From positions 186,001-250,000 of the forward strand of contig NZ_JACCCL010000003.1 of NCBI RefSeq assembly GCF_013408665.1: 64,000 nt of DNA, read 5' to 3'. Below are positions 37,569 through 46,084 of this stretch, piece by piece (position 1 is the first letter of the stretch; every line of letters starts with the position of its first letter). The notes below the pieces were generated by a model. The model was not told the DNA's origin. It was given only the letters and a program-made list of their open reading frames with translations, and did not search any database. The stretch is from Sporosarcina sp. JAI121 (GTDB taxonomy: Bacteria > Bacillota > Bacilli > Bacillales_A > Planococcaceae). The position numbers and the translations under genes were made by a program.

Positions 37569-38786
37569 GTGAAAAGACCGACAATTTTAGTATTAGGTGC
37601 AGGTTATGGCGGTTTAACTACAGTCGTTAATTTGCAAAAATCGCTAGGAGCAGACGATGCTGACATCGTTCTAATCAACAAAAATGATTATCACTATGAA
37701 TCGACATGGCTTCACGAAGCAGCGGCAGGTACAATGTCTCCTGAATCCGTGCGTTATGATATTAAAGACGTCATTAACAGTAATAAAGTAAAATTCGTCA
37801 AAGCTGAAGTTACAGCAATCGACGTGAACGGGAAAGTCGTAACGACAAACGTCGGCACACATACATACGATTACCTAGTTATTTCACTTGGATTCGAAGG
37901 AGAAACATTTGGTATCCCAGGTCTTGATAAATACGCGTTGTCAATTGCAAACGTTAAAGCTGCACGTCAAATCCGCGAACATATCGAATATCAATTCGCG
38001 ACTTGGTCAACTGAAGAAGTTAAAGACGATAGCCGTCTGACAATCATCGTTGGAGGAGCGGGCTTCACAGGCATCGAATTCCTTGGCGAACTTGGTAACC
38101 GTGTTCCTGAACTTTGCAAAGAGTTCGACGTTCCACAAGAAAAAGTACGCGTATTATGCGTAGAAGCAGCTCCTATGGTTCTTCCAGGATTTGATCCTGA
38201 ACTTGTAGATTATGCTGTTAAACATTTGAACTCTAAAGGAATCGAATTCTCAATCGGTACTCCGGTTGTAGAAGCTACTCCTGAAGGAGTCAATATTAAA
38301 AAAGGTGAAGACGTATTTGAATTCATCAAAGCCGGTACAGTCGTTTGGGCTGCGGGCGTCCGCGGTAACCGTCTGATTGAAGAGACTGGTATCGAAAACA
38401 TGCGTGCCCGTGTCAAAGTCGACAAAGATCTCCGCGCTCCAGGTTATTCCGATGTATTCATCGTAGGGGACTGTGCGCTTATGATCAACGAAGAAGTCAA
38501 CCGTCCTTACCCGCCAACTGCACAGATTGCTATGCAACAAGGTGATATGTGTGCGAACAACATCATCGCACTCATGAAAGGCAACCAAACTTCCGAGTTC
38601 ACACCGGACTTGAAAGGTAGCGTTTGTTCACTTGGCGACACCGATGCGATCGGCGTTGCATTCGGTAAAAAAGTGACAGGTACAAAAGCTTCATTCTTGA
38701 AGAAAATGATTGATAACCGTGCGCTTTACATGATTGGCGGATTGGGTCTGACAATGAAAAAAGGTAAATTCAATCTGCTTAAATAA
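37569..38786 (+). CDS. yumB: type-2 NADH dehydrogenase YumB (NDH-2)
   Basis: A 405-residue NDH-2 flavoprotein. The FAD motif GAGYGGLTT is at the N-terminus, the NAD motif [17 protein letters not shown] near residue 160, and [10 protein letters not shown] and the quinone-site-type segment [12 protein letters not shown] near residue 310. It transfers electrons from NADH to menaquinone at the inner membrane face without pumping protons. GTG 37569 is chosen for AAAGGTGG about 11 bases upstream. Its place after yutM suggests YumB rather than YjlD. Confidence 0.9.
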   Translation: MKRPTILVLGAGYGGLTTVVNLQKSLGADDADIVLINKNDYHYESTWLHEAAAGTMSPESVRYDIKDVINSNKVKFVKAEVTAIDVNGKVVTTNVGTHTYDYLVISLGFEGETFGIPGLDKYALSIANVKAARQIREHIEYQFATWSTEEVKDDSRLTIIVGGAGFTGIEFLGELGNRVPELCKEFDVPQEKVRVLCVEAAPMVLPGFDPELVDYAVKHLNSKGIEFSIGTPVVEATPEGVNIKKGEDVFEFIKAGTVVWAAGVRGNRLIEETGIENMRARVKVDKDLRAPGYSDVFIVGDCALMINEEVNRPYPPTAQIAMQQGDMCANNIIALMKGNQTSEFTPDLKGSVCSLGDTDAIGVAFGKKVTGTKASFLKKMIDNRALYMIGGLGLTMKKGKFNLLK

Positions 38787-38797
38787 ACATTTCTGAA

Positions 38798-38832
38798 GCA
38801 CCCGTCTGTCAATGACTGCGGGTGCTTTTTTT
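38798..38832 (+). terminator. terminator after yumB
   Basis: GCACCCG and CGGGTGC pair, followed by seven T residues. The ribosome binding site of the next gene (GGAGGGA) begins within two bases of the T-run. Confidence 0.88.
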
Positions 38833-38846
38833 GGAGGGAACTTTTT

Positions 38847-39344
38847 ATGTCACGGAAAATGCGGGGAAATGTATGGCTCGGAGCGGCAGGGCTCGTTGTA
38901 AATAGCACGGGTCAGTGGCTAGTGGTCCGGAAAAACTACGGCGGTCTTAAAGGATTATGGTCCTTTCCGGCAGGTTTTGTGGAAGGAAATGAAACGGCGG
39001 ACAACGCAGCCATTCGTGAAGTGGAAGAAGAGACAGGCATAGTTTGTCGGCTCGAAGGGATGATTGGATTCCGTACAGGTGTACTAAAAGGTGAAATAAG
39101 TGATAACATGGCAATATTTCTTCTCACACCTACAAGTGAAGGGCAGATTCTAGTCCCGCAATTGGGAGAAATTTCAGAGGTTGCATGGAAAAGCCCGTTC
39201 GAATTGAAAGCGGATAAAGATGTTTCTGTCATGATTCATGAAATTGCAGATAAGGTGATCGAATCGGGTTTTGACGAAATCGAGAATATTAATCCGGGAG
39301 ATCAATTCGGCTATACTTCTTATAAACTGTTCTTCAAAAAATGA
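38847..39344 (+). CDS. NUDIX hydrolase
   Basis: A 165-residue NUDIX protein. The Nudix box spans about residues 43-65, with REVEEETGI giving the metal-binding glutamates, preceded by GLWSFPAGFVEGNE. It hydrolyses a nucleoside-diphosphate-linked substrate that cannot be named from sequence. The N-terminus MSRKMRGNVWLGAAGLVV leads straight into the beta sheet. The ATG follows TTGGAGGGA, right after the yumB terminator. Confidence 0.88.
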   Translation: MSRKMRGNVWLGAAGLVVNSTGQWLVVRKNYGGLKGLWSFPAGFVEGNETADNAAIREVEEETGIVCRLEGMIGFRTGVLKGEISDNMAIFLLTPTSEGQILVPQLGEISEVAWKSPFELKADKDVSVMIHEIADKVIESGFDEIENINPGDQFGYTSYKLFFKK

Positions 39345-39454
39345 CAGATATGTTGAAGAAATGACTATCAATATAAACTAAGTGAAGCCTCCTTCGCTGG
39401 TTCTTCTTGAGATATTAAAATACACCAAAAAAGTTCACTCTCATAGAATGGACT

Positions 39455-39606
39455 TGGCATTATCCATAATACTTGCTTCGCTTTATATGAGAATGCTTCT
39501 TCAGTAATAACCAGCGCAGGCGCCTCAAAGGGGTAGCCGAAGCCATAAGACTGACGACGAAGTTGTCCGGCTTATGGCGGGAGGCATCCCCGAGCGCCGC
39601 AGCGGA
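39455..39606 (+). repeat. module A repeat with extended upstream arm
   Basis: Bases 39510-39606 are module A (CCAGCGCAGGCGCC, AAAGGGGTAGCCG, CCATAAG...CTTATGG stem, GGGAGGCATCCCC, GCGCCGCAGCG). The preceding 55 bases (CATTATCCATAATACTTGC onward) are also near-identical to 52631-52690, so the duplicated unit is about 155 bases. No gene is supported in the 473-base gap around it. Confidence 0.78.
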
Positions 39607-39817
39607 TATTACGGTAAACGCTTATTCCACTTCTCTAATAGTGGACTTTTTCAATGGGCTCGAGCGGATTCAATGGAATTCTATATTTCAACCTTTATAG
39701 ATACCAGTCGATTTTCCTTCTCGCGGAAAATCGACAAATTGACGAACGCGGCTAGTAATGTTGAAAGCTTACATCCATTCCTGTAAAATAATGAATGGAA
39801 AACGGAGGTAGTCACAA

Positions 39818-40144
39818 ATGGGAACCATTTCGTTAACGCACGTTGTTTTATCTGTAATGATTTTCATAGTCATGTTTTTTGGTATAGGATTCCTATTAAA
39901 TATGCTTCTTCGAATGACATGGTTGATGGCCATCATTTATCCGATTGTCGTCGTACTTATTATTGACGAAGTAAAAGTGTACGAATACTTCACGAAGCCA
40001 AAATACGCATTCAACCTTCTCAGTGAAAAAGTCATGGCACTCCATTCAGCGGATGTCATCATTTTAGTAAGCGGATTAGTAGGAGCGATCATTTCGGGCA
40101 TCGTTATAAAATTACTAAGAAAACAAGGCTATCAAATGTTTTGA
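39818..40144 (+). CDS. yuiB: YuiB-like membrane protein
   Basis: A 108-residue membrane protein with three hydrophobic segments (about residues 8-30, 34-50 and 76-98) joined by a charged loop (DEVKVYEYFTKPKYAF). It matches Bacillus YuiB in size and neighbourhood (yumB side and yuiD/pepA side). Function unknown. The ATG follows AACGGAGGTAG. Confidence 0.78.
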   Translation: MGTISLTHVVLSVMIFIVMFFGIGFLLNMLLRMTWLMAIIYPIVVVLIIDEVKVYEYFTKPKYAFNLLSEKVMALHSADVIILVSGLVGAIISGIVIKLLRKQGYQMF

Positions 40145-40189
40145 AAAAAGTGTGTGTACAAGCGATTATGCTTGTACACACACTTTTTT
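40144..40189. terminator. bidirectional terminator between yuiB and yuiD
   Basis: A perfect 20-bp inverted repeat, AAAAAAGTGTGTGTACAAGC and its complement, around GATTAT. T-runs in both directions serve convergent yuiB and yuiD. It overlaps the yuiB stop codon. Confidence 0.93.
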
Positions 40190-40192
40190 GTT

Positions 40193-40678
40193 TTAAATGA
40201 TAAAAGTATAAAGAATAACAGAGATGAGGATACCGGTTACAGCTCCTGCGAACACTTCACTCGGTTTATGACCGAGCAATGTTTTCAGCTCTTGGATTTT
40301 TTGCGAACCGTCTTTGTGCTGCCAGCCTTTCGCTTCCTGAACAAACGTCTGGAAGTCCAATCGCATTTGATTGATGATAAGAGCTTGCTGTCCTGCCTGA
40401 TAACGGATTCCCGTTGCGTCAAACATGACGATGACGGCAAAGATGGCCGAGACCGCAAATAGGGGGGAGTCGAGTCCTGTTTCGTAAGCGATTGCGGTTG
40501 TCAAAGAGGTGACCGCGGCGGAATGGGAGCTTGGCATTCCTCCAGTCGAAGTCATCAATCTCCAGTCGAGTTTACCACTGATGAAAAAATGGATAGGGAT
40601 TTTGACAAATTGAGCAAAAATAATTCCAAATAATGCCGCAAGGAGCGGGGTGTTTTGTAAGAGAGCCATTTTATCCAC
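40193..40678 (-). CDS. yuiD: divergent PAP2 family membrane protein YuiD
   Basis: A 161-residue membrane protein of the divergent PAP2 (DUF212) family. It begins LQNTPLLAALFGIIFAQFVKIPIHF and carries GGMPSSHSAAVTSLTTAIAYETG and FDATGIRYQAGQQA, which correspond to the phosphatase-like active-site motifs. It may act on a lipid-linked phosphate. It converges with yuiB, and pepA is transcribed away from its start. Confidence 0.88.
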   Translation of the reverse strand: MDKMALLQNTPLLAALFGIIFAQFVKIPIHFFISGKLDWRLMTSTGGMPSSHSAAVTSLTTAIAYETGLDSPLFAVSAIFAVIVMFDATGIRYQAGQQALIINQMRLDFQTFVQEAKGWQHKDGSQKIQELKTLLGHKPSEVFAGAVTGILISVILYTFII

Positions 40679-40826
40679 TCCTTTTCAAAAATCGAAAATT
40701 GTAAAATTAGTATACCATATCGACATGATACAAAAAACTAGCACGTCCGGCGAACGGCCGAATCATTATAGACGGCAGAAAATTTAGGTTATACTAAAGA
40801 ATGAATGAAAAATTGGAGGCAGTCAA

Positions 40827-42338
40827 ATGAAAACACTAATTATGGAACCAGATTTCGGGAAAATTGAAGCCGATGTCCTTGTTATCGGCGTCCGGGAACA
40901 TCCGGAAAATACAGAGGGATGGGAAGGCGTCGTCCGTTCTTTCAGTCCTCGTTTACCGGAATGGATTAAGTCGGGGGATATTAAAACAGAATTCAAAAAG
41001 ATCGTCAAAATGCCGGCAATTGAAGAGCGTGGCTATAAGCGTGTCTTCTTCATCGGACTTGGTTTACAGAAGGAATTGACCGAAGATCGCTTGCGCCAAT
41101 CGTTTGCTGCAATCGGAAGGGAGCTTGCAGCCGTGAAAGCAGTTTCTGTCGCAATATGGACGGCACCGTTCACGAACGACAATCTGAAGTGTGAAGATGT
41201 CGTCTTTGCAGCATCGGAAGGCATCGGGCTCGGCCTGTATAAGTTCGAAGGCTACCGTACCGATTCAAACGAACGCGATGTTGCTCTTGAAACACTATCA
41301 TTTTTGTCTGAAGCGGATGAAGACGAACTGAAGGCGGCATTCGAAGTGGGAAAAGTCCACGCGTTTGCGGTCAATGAAGCACGTAATCTGGTCAATATGC
41401 CGTCAAATATCCTGACCGCGACTAAAATGGCAGCGTATGCACGTGAGGTTGCTGAAAAGTACGATTTCGAAATTGAAATCCTTGGAAAAAAGGAAATGGA
41501 AGAACTGGGAATGGGTGCCATCTTGGCAGTGAATAAAGGATCGGTTGAGGAACCCAAGCTGATTGTCATGAAATATGCAGCGACTGAGAAATGGGAAGAT
41601 GTCGTCGGACTTGTCGGCAAAGGAATTACATATGACACGGGCGGCTATTCATTGAAACCGAAAGACGGGATGGTCGGTATGAAAGGGGATATGGGCGGAG
41701 CAGCGGCAGTTCTCGGCGCCATGACGATCATAGGGGAGTTGCGTCCGGCGAAAAATGTCATTGCTGTAATCGCCTCAACTGACAATATGGTTTCCGGGGA
41801 AGCTTTCAAACCGGATGATGTTATTACGTCACTAAGCGGTAAGACAATCGAAGTGCTCAATACGGATGCAGAAGGGCGCCTCGTTCTGGCAGATGCGGTT
41901 ACATACGCCAAGCAGGCCGGTGCAGACTGCCTGATTGATGTTGCTACATTAACCGGAGGCGTTATCGTTGCGCTCGGTATGGATAAGACAGGAGCGCTTA
42001 CAAACGATGAAGGGTTCTTTGAGGAATTCATGCAAGCATCAATGGAAACGGGAGAATTTGTCTGGAGGCTGCCGTTGACGGAAAGCGATAAGAAAAGACT
42101 TCGTAAAAGTGATGTAGCGGACTTGAATAACTCGCCCGGCAGAGATGGGCATATGATTTTCGGCGGCGGTTTTGTAGGGGAATTCGCGGGCGACACACCG
42201 TGGATCCATCTTGACATTGCAGGAACATCGGATGCTTCAGCTGCACACGATTTGGGACCAAAAGGAGCGACGGGTGTCATGGTACGTACCCTTGCGACAC
42301 TTGTTGAACGAATGGCGGATACCGATATAGAAGGCTGA
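40827..42338 (+). CDS. pepA: leucyl aminopeptidase (M17 family)
   Basis: A 503-residue cytosolic zinc/manganese aminopeptidase. The catalytic domain shows VGKGITYDTGGYSLKP, the signature NTDAEGRLVLADA, and a preceding macro-like N-terminal domain (residues 1-165). It removes N-terminal residues from peptides for amino-acid recycling. The ATG follows TTGGAGGCAG. It corresponds to Bacillus yuiE by position. Confidence 0.94.
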   Translation: MKTLIMEPDFGKIEADVLVIGVREHPENTEGWEGVVRSFSPRLPEWIKSGDIKTEFKKIVKMPAIEERGYKRVFFIGLGLQKELTEDRLRQSFAAIGRELAAVKAVSVAIWTAPFTNDNLKCEDVVFAASEGIGLGLYKFEGYRTDSNERDVALETLSFLSEADEDELKAAFEVGKVHAFAVNEARNLVNMPSNILTATKMAAYAREVAEKYDFEIEILGKKEMEELGMGAILAVNKGSVEEPKLIVMKYAATEKWEDVVGLVGKGITYDTGGYSLKPKDGMVGMKGDMGGAAAVLGAMTIIGELRPAKNVIAVIASTDNMVSGEAFKPDDVITSLSGKTIEVLNTDAEGRLVLADAVTYAKQAGADCLIDVATLTGGVIVALGMDKTGALTNDEGFFEEFMQASMETGEFVWRLPLTESDKKRLRKSDVADLNNSPGRDGHMIFGGGFVGEFAGDTPWIHLDIAGTSDASAAHDLGPKGATGVMVRTLATLVERMADTDIEG

Positions 42339-42401
42339 TAGGCAATTGTCCCACTTCCCACTGAATGACGCGAATAAGATAAGTGGGAAAGGGGAATGAT
42401 T

Positions 42402-42662
42402 ATGCCTAGAGGTGGTTTTCACGGTGGCGGCTTTGGCCGCGGTTTTGGTCATGGTGGCTTCGGACGCGGCGGCTTTGGCCGTGGTTTCGGTTTTGGAGGA
42501 TTTGGCGGACCTTTTATCGGAGGATTTGCCGGTAGTTTATTAGGTAGTGCATTGTTCCCGGGGGGCGGATATCAGTCGTACCCACCGTACCCGTACCCGT
42601 ACCCGTATTATCCATATCCATACTATCCGTATCAACCATACGGATACTACGGGCCTTATTAA
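42402..42662 (+). CDS. Gly/Phe-rich and Pro/Tyr-rich small protein
   Basis: An 86-residue low-complexity protein. Residues 1-35 are GGFGRGFG-like repeats rich in glycine, arginine and phenylalanine; a short hydrophobic glycine-rich stretch follows (FIGGFAGSLLGSALF); the last 30 residues are Pro-Tyr repeats (YPYPYYPYP). The composition is like spore-coat or surface-associated proteins, but no family is certain. ATG 42402 is chosen for spacing from AAAGGGG. It lies between pepA and the mrp operon and shares a terminator with the latter. Confidence 0.7.
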   Translation: MPRGGFHGGGFGRGFGHGGFGRGGFGRGFGFGGFGGPFIGGFAGSLLGSALFPGGGYQSYPPYPYPYPYYPYPYYPYQPYGYYGPY

Positions 42663-42668
42663 AAGATG

Positions 42669-42710
42669 AAAATGCCTGTCAACCGAATTTTCGGCTGACA
42701 GGCATTTTTT
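42669..42710. terminator. bidirectional terminator between the Gly/Tyr protein gene and mrpG
   Basis: AAAATGCCTGTCA pairs with TGACAGGCATTTT, with a second CCGAA/TTCGG stem at the tip. A T-run follows on the plus strand; it also covers the mrpG stop codon on the minus strand. Confidence 0.9.
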
Positions 42711-43098
42711 AATCTTCTTTCTGATGAGTTGGGGGATTCTTTAGTTTGGCCTGCTTGATAACTTCCGCAAAATCGTCCCCGACGGTAAGTTTAGTCGGTT
42801 TTACACCCGATATGTAAGCTGCGCGGCTCATCAGATGTCCTCCTATCGGAGAGGTAATGAACAAGAATGCAATTGCAAGTAGGAGCTGTATGCTAAAGTG
42901 TCCTTCCTTCAACCAAAAGTGAAAAAATACACCCAACAGAATACTGAGCACGCCCAGCGTCGCGCTTTTGGAAGCCGCGTGCGCTCTCGTATACACGTCC
43001 GGTAAACGAATGACGCCAATGACTGTCACGATGGTGAAAACGATGCCGACGACGATTGTAAGGACAATGAGGATGTTAGCTAGTACGATCACGCTCAA
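42709..43098 (-). CDS. mrpG: Na+/H+ antiporter subunit MrpG
   Basis: A 129-residue membrane subunit with three hydrophobic segments and the family signature [23 protein letters not shown]. It is the last of the seven-gene Mrp complex. It starts at TTG 43098 with AAAGGAGA upstream; GTG two codons later is an alternative. It overlaps mrpF by 23 bases. Confidence 0.93.
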   Translation of the reverse strand: MSVIVLANILIVLTIVVGIVFTIVTVIGVIRLPDVYTRAHAASKSATLGVLSILLGVFFHFWLKEGHFSIQLLLAIAFLFITSPIGGHLMSRAAYISGVKPTKLTVGDDFAEVIKQAKLKNPPTHQKED

Positions 43099-43357
43099 TT
43101 ATCTCTCCTTTCTCAATGAATTTAGAGAATGATACCGTTCCGATGAATGACATAATCGCAATCAGCAAGATGACTTCCATGAAAAAACCAGTATCGAATA
43201 GGATCGATAGGAGAGCGATTGCGGAAATAAGCATGACACCGATTGCATCCAACGCGACGAGACGATCCGGAACGGATGGACCGCGGTAAACACGATACAA
43301 TAGGCCGACAATTGACAGGATGACCAGGATGAGGCATACCCATATGAATGTCGTCAT
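43076..43357 (-). CDS. mrpF: Na+/H+ antiporter subunit MrpF
   Basis: A 93-residue membrane subunit with three hydrophobic segments and the motif [16 protein letters not shown] typical of MrpF/MnhF. It overlaps mrpE by 4 bases and mrpG by 23 bases, consistent with a tightly coupled operon. Confidence 0.93.
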   Translation of the reverse strand: MTTFIWVCLILVILSIVGLLYRVYRGPSVPDRLVALDAIGVMLISAIALLSILFDTGFFMEVILLIAIMSFIGTVSFSKFIEKGEIIERDRTS

Positions 43358-43833
43358 GGTCGGCTCACCTCCTTGATTGCTTTTTCAAATGAATTTTTAA
43401 TGGAGTCAATTGCATCATCCACATCATCAACATCGATGGCATGAATATAAAGCGTTTTTTGATCATCCGACACGTTCAAAACAATGGTACCCGGCGTCAA
43501 TGTAATCAGGCTTGATAACAATGTGATTTCCCAATCATGTTCAAGGTCGGTCGGTAAAGCGAAAATCATCGGCTGAATATTCATCTTCGGGCGCAAGACA
43601 ACCTGCAGCACTGAAATATTGGACAATGTCAATTCCTTGAAGAAGAGGAGTGCTAATTTCAATGTAGCCCAAAGCCGCCAAATGTACAGTCTATCCGAGA
43701 AAAAACGCCTCGTCATAATGATCAAAAGCAGACCAATCAAGAACCCTATGATGAATGTCGAAGCGGTGAATGAGGTGCTCATGAACATCCAGACGAGAGC
43801 GATGAAAAAGTTCAATAATAGTTGAAATGCCAT
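43354..43833 (-). CDS. mrpE: Na+/H+ antiporter subunit MrpE
   Basis: A 159-residue subunit with two or three N-terminal hydrophobic segments and a cytoplasmic C-terminal domain containing LTPGTIVLNVSDDQKTLYIHAIDV, typical of MrpE. Its ATG lies 7 bases after mrpD ends. Confidence 0.93.
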   Translation of the reverse strand: MAFQLLLNFFIALVWMFMSTSFTASTFIIGFLIGLLLIIMTRRFFSDRLYIWRLWATLKLALLFFKELTLSNISVLQVVLRPKMNIQPMIFALPTDLEHDWEITLLSSLITLTPGTIVLNVSDDQKTLYIHAIDVDDVDDAIDSIKNSFEKAIKEVSRP

Positions 43834-43840
43834 CGTTCAT

Positions 43841-45328
43841 CTACTCCTTTAACACCGCATCAATATAGATGGATGGTTGTAGTAATACATCTGTTGCGTC
43901 CGTCATGTAAGGAACGAGCCATTCAGTACCAACCCCGAACAACACAGATAGAATGACTAATGCAACAGCAGGCATCATCATCTTCCGGAATGTACGACGG
44001 TTTGTTTTCGGCAATTCCACGATGGTGGGATCTCCCCAGAATGCGTAGACGAAAATCCGGATGACAGATAGTAGGACCACAAGGCTCGATGCGAGGATGA
44101 TAATACTCCCAAAGACGTCACCCGCTTCGAATGCGCCTTTCACAATCAGAAGCTTTCCAACGAAACCGCTTAACGGCGGAATGCCTGCCAATCCAAATGC
44201 AGCGATCAGATACATCCAGCCAAGCGGAGCGTGGGTTTTCATCAACCCGCCCATTTTACGCAAGTTGGACGTTCCAGTTACGTAAATAATAATACCAATC
44301 AATAGAAACAAGGCTCCTTTGATAAGCATATCGTGGATCAGGTAGAAAACAGCACCCGATATACCGGCCTCGTTCATTTGTGCGGCGCCGAATAATATAA
44401 CACCCACGGCAATGACGATATTGTAAATGATTATTTGTTTTAAATCGAAATAGGCAAGTGCACCAATACAGCCGGCAACGATAGTAAGAAGTGCCAGTGC
44501 GGATAATAAGCCATGTGTAAATCCGGTGTCATGAACAAAAAACAGCGTATACGTTCGGATGATTGCATAGATACCGACTTTTGTCAGCAATGCACCGAAT
44601 AGGGTAAGCACCGGTATTGGAGGTGCGGAGTAAGATCCCGGCAACCAGAAGTAAAGCGGGAAAAGGGATCCTTTCACTCCGAAAACGAGTAGAAAGAGAA
44701 CTGCAATCACCGTTATAATACCGGGTTGACCAATTTCAGCAATCTTCACTGAAATATCGGCCATATTTAATGTACCAACGACAGAGTAGAGATAAGCAAC
44801 TGTGATAACGAATAATGCTGATGAAATGACATTGACGAGTATGTATTTGATTGATTCGCGAAGCTGCCTTTTCTCGCCGCCCAGCACGATTAACAGGTAA
44901 GAGGCGATGAGCAGCACTTCGAAGAATACGAACATATTGAAAATATCACCAGTTGTAAATGCACCATTGATGCCCGTAATCATGAACAGAATAGCGGGAT
45001 AATAAAAATGGCGCTCCCGCTCTTCACCAATCGCATTGAAACTGTAGATCACAACAAATAGCGTAATTAAAATCGTTGTCGTTACGAGCAATGCGGATAA
45101 CATATCGGAAACCATCGATATGCCGAATGGTGCAGGCCAACTTCCGAGTGTGATTGCTTGCACGCCATCCGCTTTCACTGTTGCAACAAGGTAAAGCGCC
45201 GCAACCAGGCTGATTAGCAGCCCGATAACAGTCAACAAACGCTGTGCCCTTATATTCTCCTTGAAGAACAGGAGGATTATTGCGAAAAGGAATGGCAATA
45301 TGATTGGGAATAACAGTAGATTAATCAT
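43841..45328 (-). CDS. mrpD: Na+/H+ antiporter subunit MrpD
   Basis: A 495-residue polytopic membrane protein homologous to the proton-pumping subunits of respiratory complex I. It has about 14 hydrophobic segments and the proton-channel region YFWLPGSYSAPPIPVLTLFGALLTKVG, with conserved lysines and a glutamate in the central helices. The ATG at 45328 is chosen for spacing from AAAGGA and family-like N-terminus; an ATG three codons earlier is also possible. It overlaps mrpC. Confidence 0.94.
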   Translation of the reverse strand: MINLLLFPIILPFLFAIILLFFKENIRAQRLLTVIGLLISLVAALYLVATVKADGVQAITLGSWPAPFGISMVSDMLSALLVTTTILITLFVVIYSFNAIGEERERHFYYPAILFMITGINGAFTTGDIFNMFVFFEVLLIASYLLIVLGGEKRQLRESIKYILVNVISSALFVITVAYLYSVVGTLNMADISVKIAEIGQPGIITVIAVLFLLVFGVKGSLFPLYFWLPGSYSAPPIPVLTLFGALLTKVGIYAIIRTYTLFFVHDTGFTHGLLSALALLTIVAGCIGALAYFDLKQIIIYNIVIAVGVILFGAAQMNEAGISGAVFYLIHDMLIKGALFLLIGIIIYVTGTSNLRKMGGLMKTHAPLGWMYLIAAFGLAGIPPLSGFVGKLLIVKGAFEAGDVFGSIIILASSLVVLLSVIRIFVYAFWGDPTIVELPKTNRRTFRKMMMPAVALVILSVLFGVGTEWLVPYMTDATDVLLQPSIYIDAVLKE

Positions 45329-45662
45329 GTTCGTCATTTCCTTTCATGAGATTCATGTTATCAGTCTGATGCTCGGCATACGTCCGGTAAGCTAAAACGA
45401 GGATGAATGCGGTAACACCGAAACTGATAACGATCGCCGTTAAAATAAGCGCTTGCGGCAAAGGGTCAGCAAAATCGGTTACGCCTTCCGTCAAGACAGG
45501 CGGGGCAGCACCGCCAAGTCCACCCATCGTAAGAATGAGCAAGTGGGCGCCGTGGCTCAACAGGCCGGTCCCTAGTATGACTTTGAGGAGGCTTCTGGAT
45601 AGTATCAAATAGACGGCTGCCATGAAAAGGATTCCGACGACGATAGCCATTAGAAATTCCAT
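45321..45662 (-). CDS. mrpC: Na+/H+ antiporter subunit MrpC
   Basis: A 113-residue membrane subunit similar to NuoK of complex I, with three hydrophobic segments and the motif LGTGLLSHGAHLLILTMGG and QALILTAIVISFGVTAFIL. Its ATG overlaps the mrpB stop by one base. Confidence 0.94.
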   Translation of the reverse strand: MEFLMAIVVGILFMAAVYLILSRSLLKVILGTGLLSHGAHLLILTMGGLGGAAPPVLTEGVTDFADPLPQALILTAIVISFGVTAFILVLAYRTYAEHQTDNMNLMKGNDEHD

Positions 45663-46084
45663 TATGCGTCCCCTCCAATCGTTTGGATCATTGTAACAGC
45701 TGCCCCTACAACAACGAGATAAACGCCGGCATCGAAAATCATCGCTGTATGCAGAGAGGTTGTACCGAATAAAGGCAATGTGAAATCGTCAAAAGCGTGT
45801 GTAAAGAAGGGAACGTTGAAAAAGATCGAGCCTGCCGCCGTGCCGAGAGCAAGCAATAAACCGATGCCTGTCACAATAGTAAAGTTGAATGGCAGCGCTT
45901 TTTGTACGGTTTTCAGATCGAAGGCGAGCAGCAGGAGGACGATGGCACCGGTTGTCAGCAACCCTCCAACGAATCCTCCTCCTGGTGTATAGTGCCCTGC
46001 AAAGAAAATATGGATTGAAAAAAGGAAAATGATGAAGAATACGAGTTTTGTTGTCGTTTGCAAAATGACATCATTTGTTTTCAT
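45662..46084 (-). CDS. mrpB: Na+/H+ antiporter subunit MrpB
   Basis: A 140-residue membrane subunit with four hydrophobic segments and the signature GHYTPGGGFVGGLLTTGAIVLL of MrpB/MnhB. It overlaps the end of mrpA by 14 bases. Confidence 0.94.
   Translation of the reverse strand: MKTNDVILQTTTKLVFFIIFLFSIHIFFAGHYTPGGGFVGGLLTTGAIVLLLLAFDLKTVQKALPFNFTIVTGIGLLLALGTAAGSIFFNVPFFTHAFDDFTLPLFGTTSLHTAMIFDAGVYLVVVGAAVTMIQTIGGDA

Noticed and set aside
41645..42361. 238-codon open frame opposite pepA
   Set aside because: It lies wholly over the conserved catalytic domain of pepA on the other strand and shows low-complexity Ser/Pro composition typical of shadows.
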